Origin: Proteus appendicitidis
Lineage (GTDB): Bacteria > Pseudomonadota > Gammaproteobacteria > Enterobacterales > Enterobacteriaceae
Reading direction: 5' to 3'
DNA length: 64,000 nucleotides
NCBI RefSeq assembly: GCF_030271835.1
Contig: NZ_CP127389.1
Coordinates: 2,392,001 to 2,456,000 of the forward strand
Under the pieces are notes generated by a model that saw nothing but the letters and a program-made list of their open reading frames with translations, did not search any database and was not told the DNA's origin. A program made the translations under genes and the position numbers. This document shows, in pieces, positions 40,252-49,114 of the stretch. How positions within the stretch are numbered: the stretch's first letter is position 1; the number at the start of each line of letters is the position of its first letter.

Positions 40252-41637
40252 ATGGATATGCAATTACAACAACGCGAATTAACTTATACCCCTGATCTAG
40301 CTCTGCGGGTATTTTCTCCTATTGCGTCATTGCCTTGGTCTAGTTTACTTCATTCCGGCTTTGCCGAACATCCTCATAATCGTTTTGATATTGTTGTCTC
40401 CGATCCTGCTGTGACTTTAGAAACTCGCAAACAAACGACAACAATTAAAGAAAAAAACGGCACGGTAAAACGTTCCAAAAAAGATCCTTTCACTCTCATT
40501 CAATCTGCGTTAGAACAATTCGATTTTCACCCAGAACAAAGTGAGTCATTGCCTTTTTTGGGTGGCGCTTTAGGTATCTGGAGTTATGATTTAGGTCGTC
40601 GTTTTGAAAACTTACCTGAACTAGCGAAAAATGAACTTAATTTCGCAGATATGGCAATTGGTATTTATGATTGGGCGCTGATTGTCGATCACCACTTAAA
40701 AAAAGCCACTTTAATTAGCTATCAAAATATTGATGAACGCTTACAGTGGTTAGAAAGCCAGTCTTCCACAGCGCTTGATTTACAATTCACCTTAACAACA
40801 GAGTGGCAATCAAACATCAATAGTGATGAATATAACAAGAAAATTGCTAAAATTCATCAATACTTACTTTCGGGTGACTGCTATCAAGTTAATTTAGCTC
40901 AACGTTTTTGTGCAAGTTATACAGGTAGCGAATGGGGTGCATTCTTAACATTGAATCAAGCGAATAAAGCCCCTTTCTCTTCTTTTATGTGCTTGCCAAA
41001 TAACTTTGTGATTAGTGTTTCACCTGAGCGCTTTATTCATTTAGCAGATAATAAAATAGAAACACGACCAATAAAGGGAACATTACCTCGTAAAGCAACA
41101 CCAGAAGAAGATGATGAACAAGCTCAATTATTAGCAAATTCACGTAAAGATCGCGCTGAAAACTTAATGATTGTAGATTTGATGCGTAATGATATTGGCA
41201 AAGTTGCAGTAACAGGCTCCGTCAAAGTACCCGAGTTATTTGTTGTTGAGCGTTTCCCAGCAGTACATCATTTAGTCAGTACGATTACAGCGCAATTACC
41301 GTCTCATTTGACAGCTACTGATTTATTAAGAGCGGCTTTCCCGGGCGGTTCTATCACTGGCGCCCCAAAAATCAGAGCAATGGAGATCATCGAGGAACTT
41401 GAACCTCATCGTCGCCATGGATACTGTGGTGCAATTGGTTATATCAGTTTTTGTGGCACAATGGATACCAATATCAGCATTCGTACTTTATTAACTGAAA
41501 AAAATAAAATTTACTGTTGGGCGGGTGGTGGTATTGTTGCTGATAGCGTTGCTGAAAAAGAGTACCAAGAAACATTTGATAAACTTGGGCAAATATTAAC
41601 TGTTTTAAGTGAGTCAACTATCGATGACACCCATTGA
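40252..41637 (+). CDS. pabB: PabB, aminodeoxychorismate synthase component I
   Basis: 461 residues, the E. coli length. The N-terminal Trp-binding-like domain is followed by the chorismate-binding domain: PIKGTLPRKA with the key Lys that separates PabB from anthranilate synthase, GSITGAPKIRAMEIIEELEPHRR, and CWAGGGIVADS. With PabA glutaminase it makes 4-amino-4-deoxychorismate for folate. The nudL start lies inside its 3' end, so the two are coupled. Confidence 0.94.
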   Translation: MDMQLQQRELTYTPDLALRVFSPIASLPWSSLLHSGFAEHPHNRFDIVVSDPAVTLETRKQTTTIKEKNGTVKRSKKDPFTLIQSALEQFDFHPEQSESLPFLGGALGIWSYDLGRRFENLPELAKNELNFADMAIGIYDWALIVDHHLKKATLISYQNIDERLQWLESQSSTALDLQFTLTTEWQSNINSDEYNKKIAKIHQYLLSGDCYQVNLAQRFCASYTGSEWGAFLTLNQANKAPFSSFMCLPNNFVISVSPERFIHLADNKIETRPIKGTLPRKATPEEDDEQAQLLANSRKDRAENLMIVDLMRNDIGKVAVTGSVKVPELFVVERFPAVHHLVSTITAQLPSHLTATDLLRAAFPGGSITGAPKIRAMEIIEELEPHRRHGYCGAIGYISFCGTMDTNISIRTLLTEKNKIYCWAGGGIVADSVAEKEYQETFDKLGQILTVLSESTIDDTH

Positions 41638-42187
41638 TACTTTTATCAATCGTTTTCAACTCACATTACCTGATGACAAGGTAAGTCAGCCTCTTCATGC
41701 CCAAAAATCGGCAGCCGTCTTGCTGCCGATTATCAATAAACCTAACCCAACATTATTATTAACCGAGCGTGCATCAACGCTACGCTCTCATGCAGGGCAA
41801 GTCGCTTTACCCGGTGGTAAACGTGATCCAGAAGATAGCAACCTTATTGCAACTGCACTAAGGGAAGCACATGAAGAAGTGGCTATTCCCCCCAATGCCG
41901 TATCTGTAATTGGTCAATTAGCCCCTTTACAAAGTTCTAGCGGATATTTAGTTACCCCTATTGTTGGCGTTATTCCTGCGGGTTTACCTTTGCGCCATAA
42001 TCCAGCGGAAGTTGCCTCTATCTTTGAAATGCCACTAAGTCATGTACTTAATGCCCAACATTATCAACCTTTAGATTTTCATCGTGCTGGTGAAAATCAT
42101 CGTATCTACTTTTATCCCTATAATGGACATCTCGTCTGGGGATTAACCGCTGCTATTTTGCATAGACTCGCTTTACATATTACTTAG
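41624..42187 (+). CDS. nudL: NudL (YeaB), Nudix CoA pyrophosphohydrolase-like protein
   Basis: 187 residues from ATG 41624 (MTPIDTFINRFQLT); GTG 41609 is an alternative. The Nudix box is intact: GGKRDPEDSNLIATALREAH followed by EEVAIPP. The UPF0035/CoA-type motif just before it (LRSHAGQVALPGG) fits the CoA-hydrolase subfamily. It overlaps pabB by 14 bases, as in the E. coli pabB-nudL-sdaA order. Confidence 0.88.
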   Translation: MTPIDTFINRFQLTLPDDKVSQPLHAQKSAAVLLPIINKPNPTLLLTERASTLRSHAGQVALPGGKRDPEDSNLIATALREAHEEVAIPPNAVSVIGQLAPLQSSSGYLVTPIVGVIPAGLPLRHNPAEVASIFEMPLSHVLNAQHYQPLDFHRAGENHRIYFYPYNGHLVWGLTAAILHRLALHIT

Positions 42188-42371
42188 CACGCTATTTTAT
42201 ATTCAGCTTGTGCTTTTTATCGCCGCCTTCACAACTCTACTTAGCTATTTTAAAAAAATGTTGTAAACTACATCATTAACGGGACGATATAATCGTAAAA
42301 ACGATCCCTTTACTATAAATAACTATATTTTATTCTTTTTAACCCTCTCTCTTATTATTAAGGAGTCTGAC

Positions 42372-43733
42372 GTGATTAGCGTTTTCGACATGTTTAAAGT
42401 GGGCATCGGACCATCTAGCTCTCACACCGTAGGGCCAATGAAAGCGGGTAAAGAATTTGTCGATGATTTAGTCAGCCAGGAATTGATTGCGTCTGTCACT
42501 CGTGTAGCTGTTGATGTTTACGGCTCCTTGTCTTTGACAGGCAAAGGTCACCATACTGATATCGCAATTATTATGGGGTTAGCAGGTAATGCACCAGCTA
42601 CTGTCGATATTGACAGCATTCCCGGTTTTATTCGTGAAGTTGAAGAAACTGGCAAGCTATCATTAGCAAACGGCTTAAAAGTGGTCGATTTCCCAGCAGA
42701 AAGTATGCATTTTAGCAACGACAACCTGTCATTACATGAAAATGGTATGACAATCCATGCTTTTGCTGGCGACCAAGAAGTCTATAGAAAAACGTATTAT
42801 TCTATTGGTGGCGGTTTTATCGTTGATGAAGAAAACTTCGGTAAATCAACATTAAATAGCAAGCCTGTTTCATACCCTTATGCTAGCGCAGAAGAGTTAT
42901 TAAAACACTGTAAAGAAACGGGTTTATCCATTTCTAGCTTAATGATGAAAAATGAGCTAGATCTGCATACTCAAGCAGAAATTAATACTTATTTCGCTGA
43001 TGTTTATAAAACAATGCAAGAGTGCATTGAACACGGTTTAAATACAGAAGGCGTATTACCGGGACCATTACGTGTACCTCGTCGTGCTGCCGCATTAAAT
43101 CGCTTATTAACATCAAGCAACAGCCTGTCAAACGATCCAATGAAAGTCGTTGATCTTATCAATATGTTTGCACTGGCGGTTAATGAAGAAAACGCCGCAG
43201 GTGGACGCGTTGTTACAGCACCAACAAATGGTGCATGTGGTATCGTTCCTGCTGTATTGGCTTACTACGATCGTTGCATAGAGCCTGTTACACAAGAAAC
43301 CTACTTACGCTATTTCTTGGCATCCGGTGCAATTGGTATTCTTTACAAAATGAATGCTTCTATTTCAGGGGCTGAAGTCGGTTGCCAAGGCGAAGTTGGC
43401 GTAGCTTGCTCAATGGCAGCTGCGGGTCTTGCTGAATTATTAGGCGGAAGCCCAGAGCAAGTCTGTATTGCTGCTGAAATCGGTATGGAACACAACCTTG
43501 GTTTAACTTGTGACCCTGTTGCAGGTCAAGTTCAAGTTCCTTGTATTGAACGTAATGCCATTGCTTCTGTTAAAGCTGTTAATGCCGCGCGTATGGCAAT
43601 TCGTCGTACCAGTGAACCTCGTGTTTCTCTCGATAAAGTCATTGAAACCATGTATGAAACAGGTAAAGACATGAATGCTAAATATCGCGAAACATCACGC
43701 GGTGGTCTGGCAATCAAAGTACAGTGTGACTAA
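42372..43733 (+). CDS. sdaA: SdaA, L-serine ammonia-lyase (deaminase) I
   Basis: 453 residues. The N-terminus ISVFDMFKVGIGPSSSHTVG is the beta-domain signature. Fe-S ligand Cys are in PTNGACGIVP, GLTCDPVAGQVQVPCIERN. It turns L-serine into pyruvate and ammonia with an oxygen-sensitive 4Fe-4S cluster. It has AAGGAG nine bases before the GTG start. A terminator (AAAAGCCATTC...GAATGGCTTTTTT, 43751-43780) follows. Confidence 0.95.
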   Translation: MISVFDMFKVGIGPSSSHTVGPMKAGKEFVDDLVSQELIASVTRVAVDVYGSLSLTGKGHHTDIAIIMGLAGNAPATVDIDSIPGFIREVEETGKLSLANGLKVVDFPAESMHFSNDNLSLHENGMTIHAFAGDQEVYRKTYYSIGGGFIVDEENFGKSTLNSKPVSYPYASAEELLKHCKETGLSISSLMMKNELDLHTQAEINTYFADVYKTMQECIEHGLNTEGVLPGPLRVPRRAAALNRLLTSSNSLSNDPMKVVDLINMFALAVNEENAAGGRVVTAPTNGACGIVPAVLAYYDRCIEPVTQETYLRYFLASGAIGILYKMNASISGAEVGCQGEVGVACSMAAAGLAELLGGSPEQVCIAAEIGMEHNLGLTCDPVAGQVQVPCIERNAIASVKAVNAARMAIRRTSEPRVSLDKVIETMYETGKDMNAKYRETSRGGLAIKVQCD

Positions 43734-43750
43734 TTAACACTATTTAGACG

Positions 43751-43780
43751 AAAAGCCATTCACTTTGAATGGCTTTTTTA
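43751..43780 (+). terminator. sdaA terminator
   Basis: AAAAGCCATTC, loop ACTTT, GAATGGCTTTTTT: a ten-pair stem with a T tail, 17 bases after the stop. Confidence 0.85.
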
Positions 43781-44156
43781 TTTTAGCTACTTTATTTTTA
43801 ATCATTGCTTAACTCTTAGATAACTAAAGAGAATAATTATAAAATACACAATTAAAATTAAGTAATATATCTTTTTATAATTTAAAAATTTCTTATTTTT
43901 CTATATTAAATAGATGTATTAAATATAGATATTAAATATACTCATTAAATATAGGCTTATTTAATATTCATTTAATTTCGTAGAAAATAGAGCTTATAAT
44001 TTTTAAGTGTATTCATTTCTATAAGAATTTAATTTCTTATTATAAAAATAATTAAAACCCATTGTTTATTATATGGTTAATTATTCATCATATTGAAATT
44101 TATCATTTTTTTAACATATGGTAATTATTTATAATATATTTAAACTCACCGGACTT
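43781..44156. other. AT-rich gap upstream of the mntP control region
   Basis: About 375 bases of nearly pure A/T with no gene, RNA motif or repeat that I can recognise. Confidence 0.5.
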
Positions 44157-44175
44157 AATAATGATAATTATTATC
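44157..44175. promoter_or_regulatory. Fur box upstream of mntP
   Basis: The 19 bases AATAATGATAATTATTATC match the Fur consensus GATAATGATAATCATTATC at 17 of 19 positions and extend as a palindrome. The site lies just before the Mn riboswitch. E. coli mntP is under Fur and MntR; no MntR palindrome was recognised here. Confidence 0.8.
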
Positions 44176-44239
44176 AATATCATCTTTGAAATATAATAAA
44201 TAATATGTTGCCTTTCAAAAATAATATGTTATCTTCTGC

Positions 44240-44430
44240 ATCAAGTCATTGGGGAGTAGCCTGTCTTAAAATAAGGATCATTATTTTAAGAAATCTGTAT
44301 CAACATACTCGCTTATTTTCATCTAGCGTGGTGCAGATGCCGTAATACGGTTGGCAAGACCATAGACACATAATTGTACTTCTTTGGTTGGGGGTCAATT
44401 GTGTGTATATGGAAATACCCCAACCGAGGC
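44240..44430 (+). promoter_or_regulatory. yybP-ykoY manganese riboswitch of mntP
   Basis: The leader contains the two conserved loops: TTGGGGAGTAGCCTG (44249-44263) and CGGTTGGCAAGACCATAG (about 44348-44365). A second hairpin, GGTTGGGG (44385-44392) with CCCCAACC (44418-44425), ends next to CGAGGC, the mntP ribosome site, and is likely the expression platform. Mn2+ binding should open the ribosome site and raise export. The 5' end is approximate. Confidence 0.92.
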
Positions 44431-44436
44431 TTTATT

Positions 44437-45024
44437 ATGAGTTTCTACGCCACTATCATTCTCGCCCTAGCCCTTTCTATGGACGCATTTGCTGTTGCTG
44501 TCTGTAAAGGTGCCACATTACACAAACCTCGTTTTCGCGAAGCACTCCGCACTGGATTTATATTCGGTATTATTGAAGCCAGCACACCCGTTATTGGTTG
44601 GGCGCTAGGTTTATATACAAGCCAATATATTATTCAATGGGATCACTGGGTTGCCTTTGGATTACTGTTTGTTCTTGGTAGCCGAATGATTTACCAAAGC
44701 TTAAAACGTGGAGATGATTGCCCTTGTGAAGAAGAAGCCCCACAGCGCCACGGCTCGCTGTCTTTAATCGCAACAGGTATTGCTACAAGCCTTGATGCAA
44801 TGGCAATTGGTGTCGGTTTAGCCTTCCTTCAAGTCAATATTGTTCATACCGCAATGACGATTGGTATGATGACCATGATCATGGCAACGCTGGGTATGTT
44901 AATTGGTCGTTATGTTGGCCCAGTACTTGGAAAAAAAGCAGAAATTATCGGTGGGATCGTATTAATTGCTATCGGCTTTAATATTGTATTCGAGCACTTA
45001 GAATTATTTATGTACGCTAACTAA
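44437..45024 (+). CDS. mntP: MntP, manganese efflux pump
   Basis: 195 residues from ATG 44437; the frame can be read from 44374, but that part lies in the riboswitch. Six membrane segments in two repeats, with [11 protein letters not shown] in TM1 and [13 protein letters not shown] in TM4 carrying the Asp residues needed for Mn2+ export. A Cys-rich loop (DDCPCEEE) joins the halves. It removes excess Mn2+ and is controlled by the riboswitch and Fur box upstream. Confidence 0.94.
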   Translation: MSFYATIILALALSMDAFAVAVCKGATLHKPRFREALRTGFIFGIIEASTPVIGWALGLYTSQYIIQWDHWVAFGLLFVLGSRMIYQSLKRGDDCPCEEEAPQRHGSLSLIATGIATSLDAMAIGVGLAFLQVNIVHTAMTIGMMTMIMATLGMLIGRYVGPVLGKKAEIIGGIVLIAIGFNIVFEHLELFMYAN

Positions 45025-45040
45025 TTGCTAATAAAACATA

Positions 45041-45083
45041 TTAAAAAGCTTAGGTTTTAAATATCACAACCTAAGCTTTTTTA
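45041..45083. terminator. Terminator between mntP and rlmA
   Basis: AAAAAGCTTAGGTT, loop, AACCTAAGCTTTTTT: a strong stem able to act in both directions. Confidence 0.85.
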
Positions 45084-45115
45084 TTAATTTAATAAAATAT
45101 TTTTATTTCACATGA

Positions 45116-45931
45116 TTAAGCATGACGTTGATAAACACGAATTAAAAAGTCTGTTTCACATTCAAAGTTTTTACTTGCCGCTAATGTCTGTTTTACTTCT
45201 TCACTTGCACGCCATGCAAACGGTGTCATTTGTAATAAATCAAAAGCCTGCTTACCGTTTAAATTCATCATATAAGCAACTTGATGTTCAGACACTTTAT
45301 TAAATCCATCAAAATGTTCTTCTTTTAATGGATGAAGATGTACTTCTGAATAAATCAGTGCTTTTAACTGATAAAGATGACGAGGAGCCGGTGTAACCGT
45401 AATAATATAGCCATTGTGTACAATGACTCTTGCTAATTCATCACTATTACACGGAGCGTAAATACGCACAACCGCATTTAAAGAGGCATCACAAAAAGGT
45501 AAACGTTGACTTGAAGCTACACAAAAATGAATGGATGAATAACGTTTAGCGGCGTATTTAATCGCAACCTTAGAAACATCTAAGCCATAGACTTGTGGGT
45601 GATGTAATTTTAGATTTTGATAAATTTGATTGGTGTAATAACCTTCACCACAACCAATATCCAATACAACACTGTTATCTTCAGGCAATAATGTTTGTAT
45701 TAACTCAGCCACTTTATCTCGCATTGGCTGGTAAAAACCGGCATCTAAAAACTCACGGCGTGCGTTAATCATTTCAGCGCTATCACCAGGCTCTTTTGAG
45801 CGTTTAAATTGCACTGGCAACAAATTGACATACCCTTCTTTAGCACAATCAAATTGATGATTATTTTCACAAACCCAACTGTGAGCTTGAAGAGAAAGTG
45901 CCTGATAACATAATGGACATTGATAAGACAT
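45116..45931 (-). CDS. rlmA: RlmA, 23S rRNA (guanine-745 N1) methyltransferase
   Basis: 271 residues from ATG 45931 (MSYQCPLC, as in E. coli RlmA); a longer frame to 45991 is not supported. The zinc knot is CPLC...WVCENNHQFDC, followed by AKEGYVNLLPVQFKRS, a family hallmark, and the SAM site VLDIGCGEGYYT. It methylates G745 of 23S rRNA. In E. coli, as here, it is convergent with mntP. Confidence 0.93.
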   Translation of the reverse strand: MSYQCPLCYQALSLQAHSWVCENNHQFDCAKEGYVNLLPVQFKRSKEPGDSAEMINARREFLDAGFYQPMRDKVAELIQTLLPEDNSVVLDIGCGEGYYTNQIYQNLKLHHPQVYGLDVSKVAIKYAAKRYSSIHFCVASSQRLPFCDASLNAVVRIYAPCNSDELARVIVHNGYIITVTPAPRHLYQLKALIYSEVHLHPLKEEHFDGFNKVSEHQVAYMMNLNGKQAFDLLQMTPFAWRASEEVKQTLAASKNFECETDFLIRVYQRHA

Positions 45932-46077
45932 AATAATATTTTTGTATAACCCAGAATAGAATTGGGAGAGATAATAACATACCTCTCCCAATCTTGCGGA
46001 AAACCTTACTCTTTATTTTTAATCTTAAGTCATGCTTTTTCTGCTAAGTAGCTTACTAAGCACAACTTATAGGCGGA

Positions 46078-46491
46078 TCAAGTTCGTTTTAATTTTTCAG
46101 TATTAGCGATAAATAACGCAATAACTAACAATAATATTGCACCTGATTGAATTAGCGTATCAACAGAGTCTTTATGCTCAACAATAATTAAACGCACTAT
46201 TGCCGTTATTCCAATATAAATAAAATATCTAAGAGGGAAATGCCCGCCAGATAAAAAATACTTAACAATAAGTGCAATAAACTCAAAATAAAGAAAGTAG
46301 ATCAAAATACCTTCTAATAATTGATAAGACGACTCTTCTGCACCTAAATTAAATAATAATGAAGCGATTACATAGGTTTCTTTGATAAGAAAACTGACCA
46401 ATACAATCGCTAAAATAAGTAACCCAATATTAAGCACCCACTGTAATATAGTGGCAATACATTTCAGTAAGTCTTCGCTTGATTTTTTCAT
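46078..46491 (-). CDS. psiE: PsiE, phosphate-starvation-inducible membrane protein
   Basis: 137 residues, four membrane segments, strongly similar to E. coli Psi[21 protein letters not shown] followed by [19 protein letters not shown]. In E. coli it is induced by PhoB and CRP; its molecular role is unknown. No Pho box was recognised upstream. Confidence 0.9.
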   Translation of the reverse strand: MKKSSEDLLKCIATILQWVLNIGLLILAIVLVSFLIKETYVIASLLFNLGAEESSYQLLEGILIYFLYFEFIALIVKYFLSGGHFPLRYFIYIGITAIVRLIIVEHKDSVDTLIQSGAILLLVIALFIANTEKLKRT

Positions 46492-46716
46492 ATAAACTAT
46501 AACCTAGTGGGATCATTCCGTGATGTGTAAAAATAATAAAAGGTTTATTAGACAATTTTAATGGATTTACGCATTCACCACACCATTTTTTTATCTTTTA
46601 GAGCCAAAAAACCAAGAATAATGATGCAATAATCGCAATATTTGCTTTTAAATTTCAACTTATAAGCTGATTTACTTATACTTAATTTAAGGGCTAATTT
46701 ATTGAAAAGGCACGCT

Positions 46717-47163
46717 ATGGCTAACAAATACCTCGTTGCAATTGATTTATTAGAAGATAGTAGAATTCAACGCATGATCGAAGATATTCACTTTCTAGCT
46801 AGGAAACCAGAAAATTATTTCCATTTCATTACAGTTATGCCTAATTTGCGCTCTTTAGAAGCTTACGGGCTTGATTGTAATAGCACATCTGTCATTGAAA
46901 AAAAGCAACAAGCTTTAGTTTTATTGACTGAAAAATTAGAGCAATGCGTAAAGCAACAATTTCACTTACCCAAAGAGCAATACCAATGCCATGCCGTTAT
47001 TGGTACACCTAATTATAATATTCTAGAGCTAGCAGATAAAATTGATGCAGATACCATTATTATTGGTTCAAGTTCTCGCAATAAACGTAATATTTTACTG
47101 GGTTCGACAGCGGATTATATTGTAAACAATACGTCACGTTCAGTAATGGTTATTCGCAAGTAA
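46717..47163 (+). CDS. Universal stress protein, UspF/UspG-like
   Basis: 148 residues from ATG 46717, with AAAAGG seven bases upstream; a TTG at 46702 is less likely. It has the UspA fold. The ATP motif G-2x-G-9x-G-S appears as GSSSRNKRNILLGSTADYI near the C-terminus, ending SVMVIRK. The N-terminal KYLVAIDLLED is an atypical first strand, since most have D at the end of it. It is one of two Usp genes flanking the MBL hydrolase gene. Confidence 0.8.
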   Translation: MANKYLVAIDLLEDSRIQRMIEDIHFLARKPENYFHFITVMPNLRSLEAYGLDCNSTSVIEKKQQALVLLTEKLEQCVKQQFHLPKEQYQCHAVIGTPNYNILELADKIDADTIIIGSSSRNKRNILLGSTADYIVNNTSRSVMVIRK

Positions 47164-47353
47164 AATCACCAATACACTTTCTTTTTGGCAATAAAGTTAG
47201 CTCATTTATTGCCAATAAGTATTCTACAATCCTCTTCGTTATAAATAGCACTAAATGTACTTTAATTTTTTTATTTCAATAGGTTAATTTGTTAGAATAC
47301 AGAACAAAAAACAAAAATTTCACCGCTTTCAATAGACTTCGTTGCATTAAATA

Positions 47354-48172
47354 CTACTCAAAAGATAAAGATTGCCCTGTATTGAAATCTTTCGCATTAA
47401 GATATTTTCGCCCTAATACACCAGTGCAATGACATCCATACACATCAATATTTTCATCTATGGCTTTTTTAGCGCGTTGTAATGCTGATGGTGTTGCACA
47501 ACGTAAATGCAACCCGCCTATAATCGCTTGAATTTGGTTATTTCCGGTTATTTTTTTTGCATGCCCAATAATGGATTCAATTCCCGAATGGCTACAACCC
47601 GTGATAATCACTAGCCCTTTTCTCCCTTGCCAAACAAGAAAGCTATCATCAAGAACGTAATCATCTTCTTCGCCTGATCCATGAATAATAACACCATAGC
47701 GTTTATCCACTTGGCGTTGAGTCACTTGTCCCGAATAGATAAAATTTTCTTCGATTACTAACGGTGCTTGTGTTAATTCAAAAGAAAACTGCGCTTCGAG
47801 TTTTGCTCGATCAAATAAAGGAGCTAACCGTTTAAATTTAATATTTTTATTGCCTAAAAAAAGGGCTGAATAACGAATAGAAAATAAATGTGGATGAGCG
47901 ATAACTCGTGGTTTATGGGTGAAAAAATCTGCAGGCAAATGTGTAAGCCCACCAAAATGATCATAATGCCCATGAGACACAACAATCGTTTTCAATGTGG
48001 TTAAATCAATACCCATTTTTTTTGCATTTGAAATAAAGGTAAGGTCTTTTCCAGTATCAAAAAGAATTTTAGCTTGGCACTCATCATCTTCTAACAATAA
48101 TGATAAACCAGGATAATGGCTAAGTTCAGGATTAATCGATTTGTTTTCTAGTAATGCGGTGATCGTTAACAT
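47354..48172 (-). CDS. MBL-fold metallo-hydrolase (MptA/DHPP-synthase-like group)
   Basis: 272 residues. The metal site SHGHYDHFGG (HxHxDH) is near residue 67, with GCSHSG near 205 and GGLHLR near 226. The C-terminal CHCTG motif is typical of the COG1237 group, named after 7,8-dihydropterin-6-yl-methyl-4-aminobenzene-phosphate synthase of methanogens. The true bacterial substrate is unknown. It lies between two universal stress protein genes; the other minus-strand one is upstream but 214 bases away. Confidence 0.8.
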   Translation of the reverse strand: MLTITALLENKSINPELSHYPGLSLLLEDDECQAKILFDTGKDLTFISNAKKMGIDLTTLKTIVVSHGHYDHFGGLTHLPADFFTHKPRVIAHPHLFSIRYSALFLGNKNIKFKRLAPLFDRAKLEAQFSFELTQAPLVIEENFIYSGQVTQRQVDKRYGVIIHGSGEEDDYVLDDSFLVWQGRKGLVIITGCSHSGIESIIGHAKKITGNNQIQAIIGGLHLRCATPSALQRAKKAIDENIDVYGCHCTGVLGRKYLNAKDFNTGQSLSFE

Positions 48173-48386
48173 AGGGATTTTTTAATTATTATCAGGAGAT
48201 AACTTAATAGTAATTAAAAAAAGAATTTGTTCCAAATATAAAAACTGCTGATTTGTGCGATTGCTTTGCCTTTTGGTCGCATAATCGCTGTTATGTGTGA
48301 ACAAAACATAACAGCGATATCACTAAACCTTGCAGATATTCTTACTATTCGCTTATAAACACATTAGGCTTATCTAACTCCCTCTA

Positions 48387-48821
48387 TTATCTCACTACCA
48401 TAACAGAACGTTTTGCATAACGTGTAATATCTGCGGCGGTTGAACCGATATGATAAGAATCATCTTCAGGATTATGCGAACTAATCACAATTAAATCTGC
48501 ATTCACTTCATCAGCAATCTGCAATATTGCATCTCGTGGTGTACCAATACAAATGTGAGTTTGCATTCGGTCATCAGGTAAATCAAAACGCTCGATTATT
48601 TTTTTAAGTTCTTTTTCTGCTGACGTTTTTAAGCATCCTTGATCTAATTGATCGCCATTCATAACAAGTCGATAATAAGAAGATTGTGGAAGTTTAGGCA
48701 GCACATACAAAAAGTGAACATAAGGATCTTCATTTTTTGCAATGTTTTCCACTAACGGAATTGCTTTGTTCATCAGGTTATCTTCATCAATATCAATGGG
48801 AACCAAAATATTCTTATACAT
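48387..48821 (-). CDS. uspF: Universal stress protein UspF/UspG-like
   Basis: 144 residues from ATG 48821, which follows AAAGGAGACGGT; the longer frame to 48887 has no ribosome site. It has a classic UspF layout: MYKNILVPIDIDE, VHFLYVLPKLP, and ATP motif SSHNPEDDSYHIGSTAADI ending SVMVVR. It is an ATP-binding stress protein linked to fimbriae and adhesion in E. coli. A run of four perfect 10-bp repeats lies 150 bases upstream. Confidence 0.8.
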   Translation of the reverse strand: MYKNILVPIDIDEDNLMNKAIPLVENIAKNEDPYVHFLYVLPKLPQSSYYRLVMNGDQLDQGCLKTSAEKELKKIIERFDLPDDRMQTHICIGTPRDAILQIADEVNADLIVISSHNPEDDSYHIGSTAADITRYAKRSVMVVR

Positions 48822-48970
48822 ACCGTCTCCTTTTATTTTAATTGTAGGATAGTGTATTTCTAGAAAAATGCCGGATGTAGTTAACATATTTTAAAAATAG
48901 TTTATTTCAAAAAAATAACGTCTATTTTTCACTCAAAATAAAGGTAAACACTAAGTAAAAAAACAAAAAT

Positions 48971-49010
48971 AGAAATAAATAGAAATAAATAGAAATAAAT
49001 AGAAATAAAT
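48971..49010. repeat. Four perfect tandem copies of a 10-bp repeat
   Basis: AGAAATAAAT repeated four times without change, with partial copies on both flanks. It lies between the cycA stop and the uspF promoter region. A unit of ten bases (one helical turn) could change promoter spacing by slippage without changing helical face. Confidence 0.9.
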
Positions 49011-49114
49011 ATAAAGTTTATTTTTAATCATTTTTTATTAGCAATAACATATTATTCTTAAATAAAAAGCCTTATTAAAATAAGGCTTTTCACTTTTACT
49101 AGATCGCTATTGTA

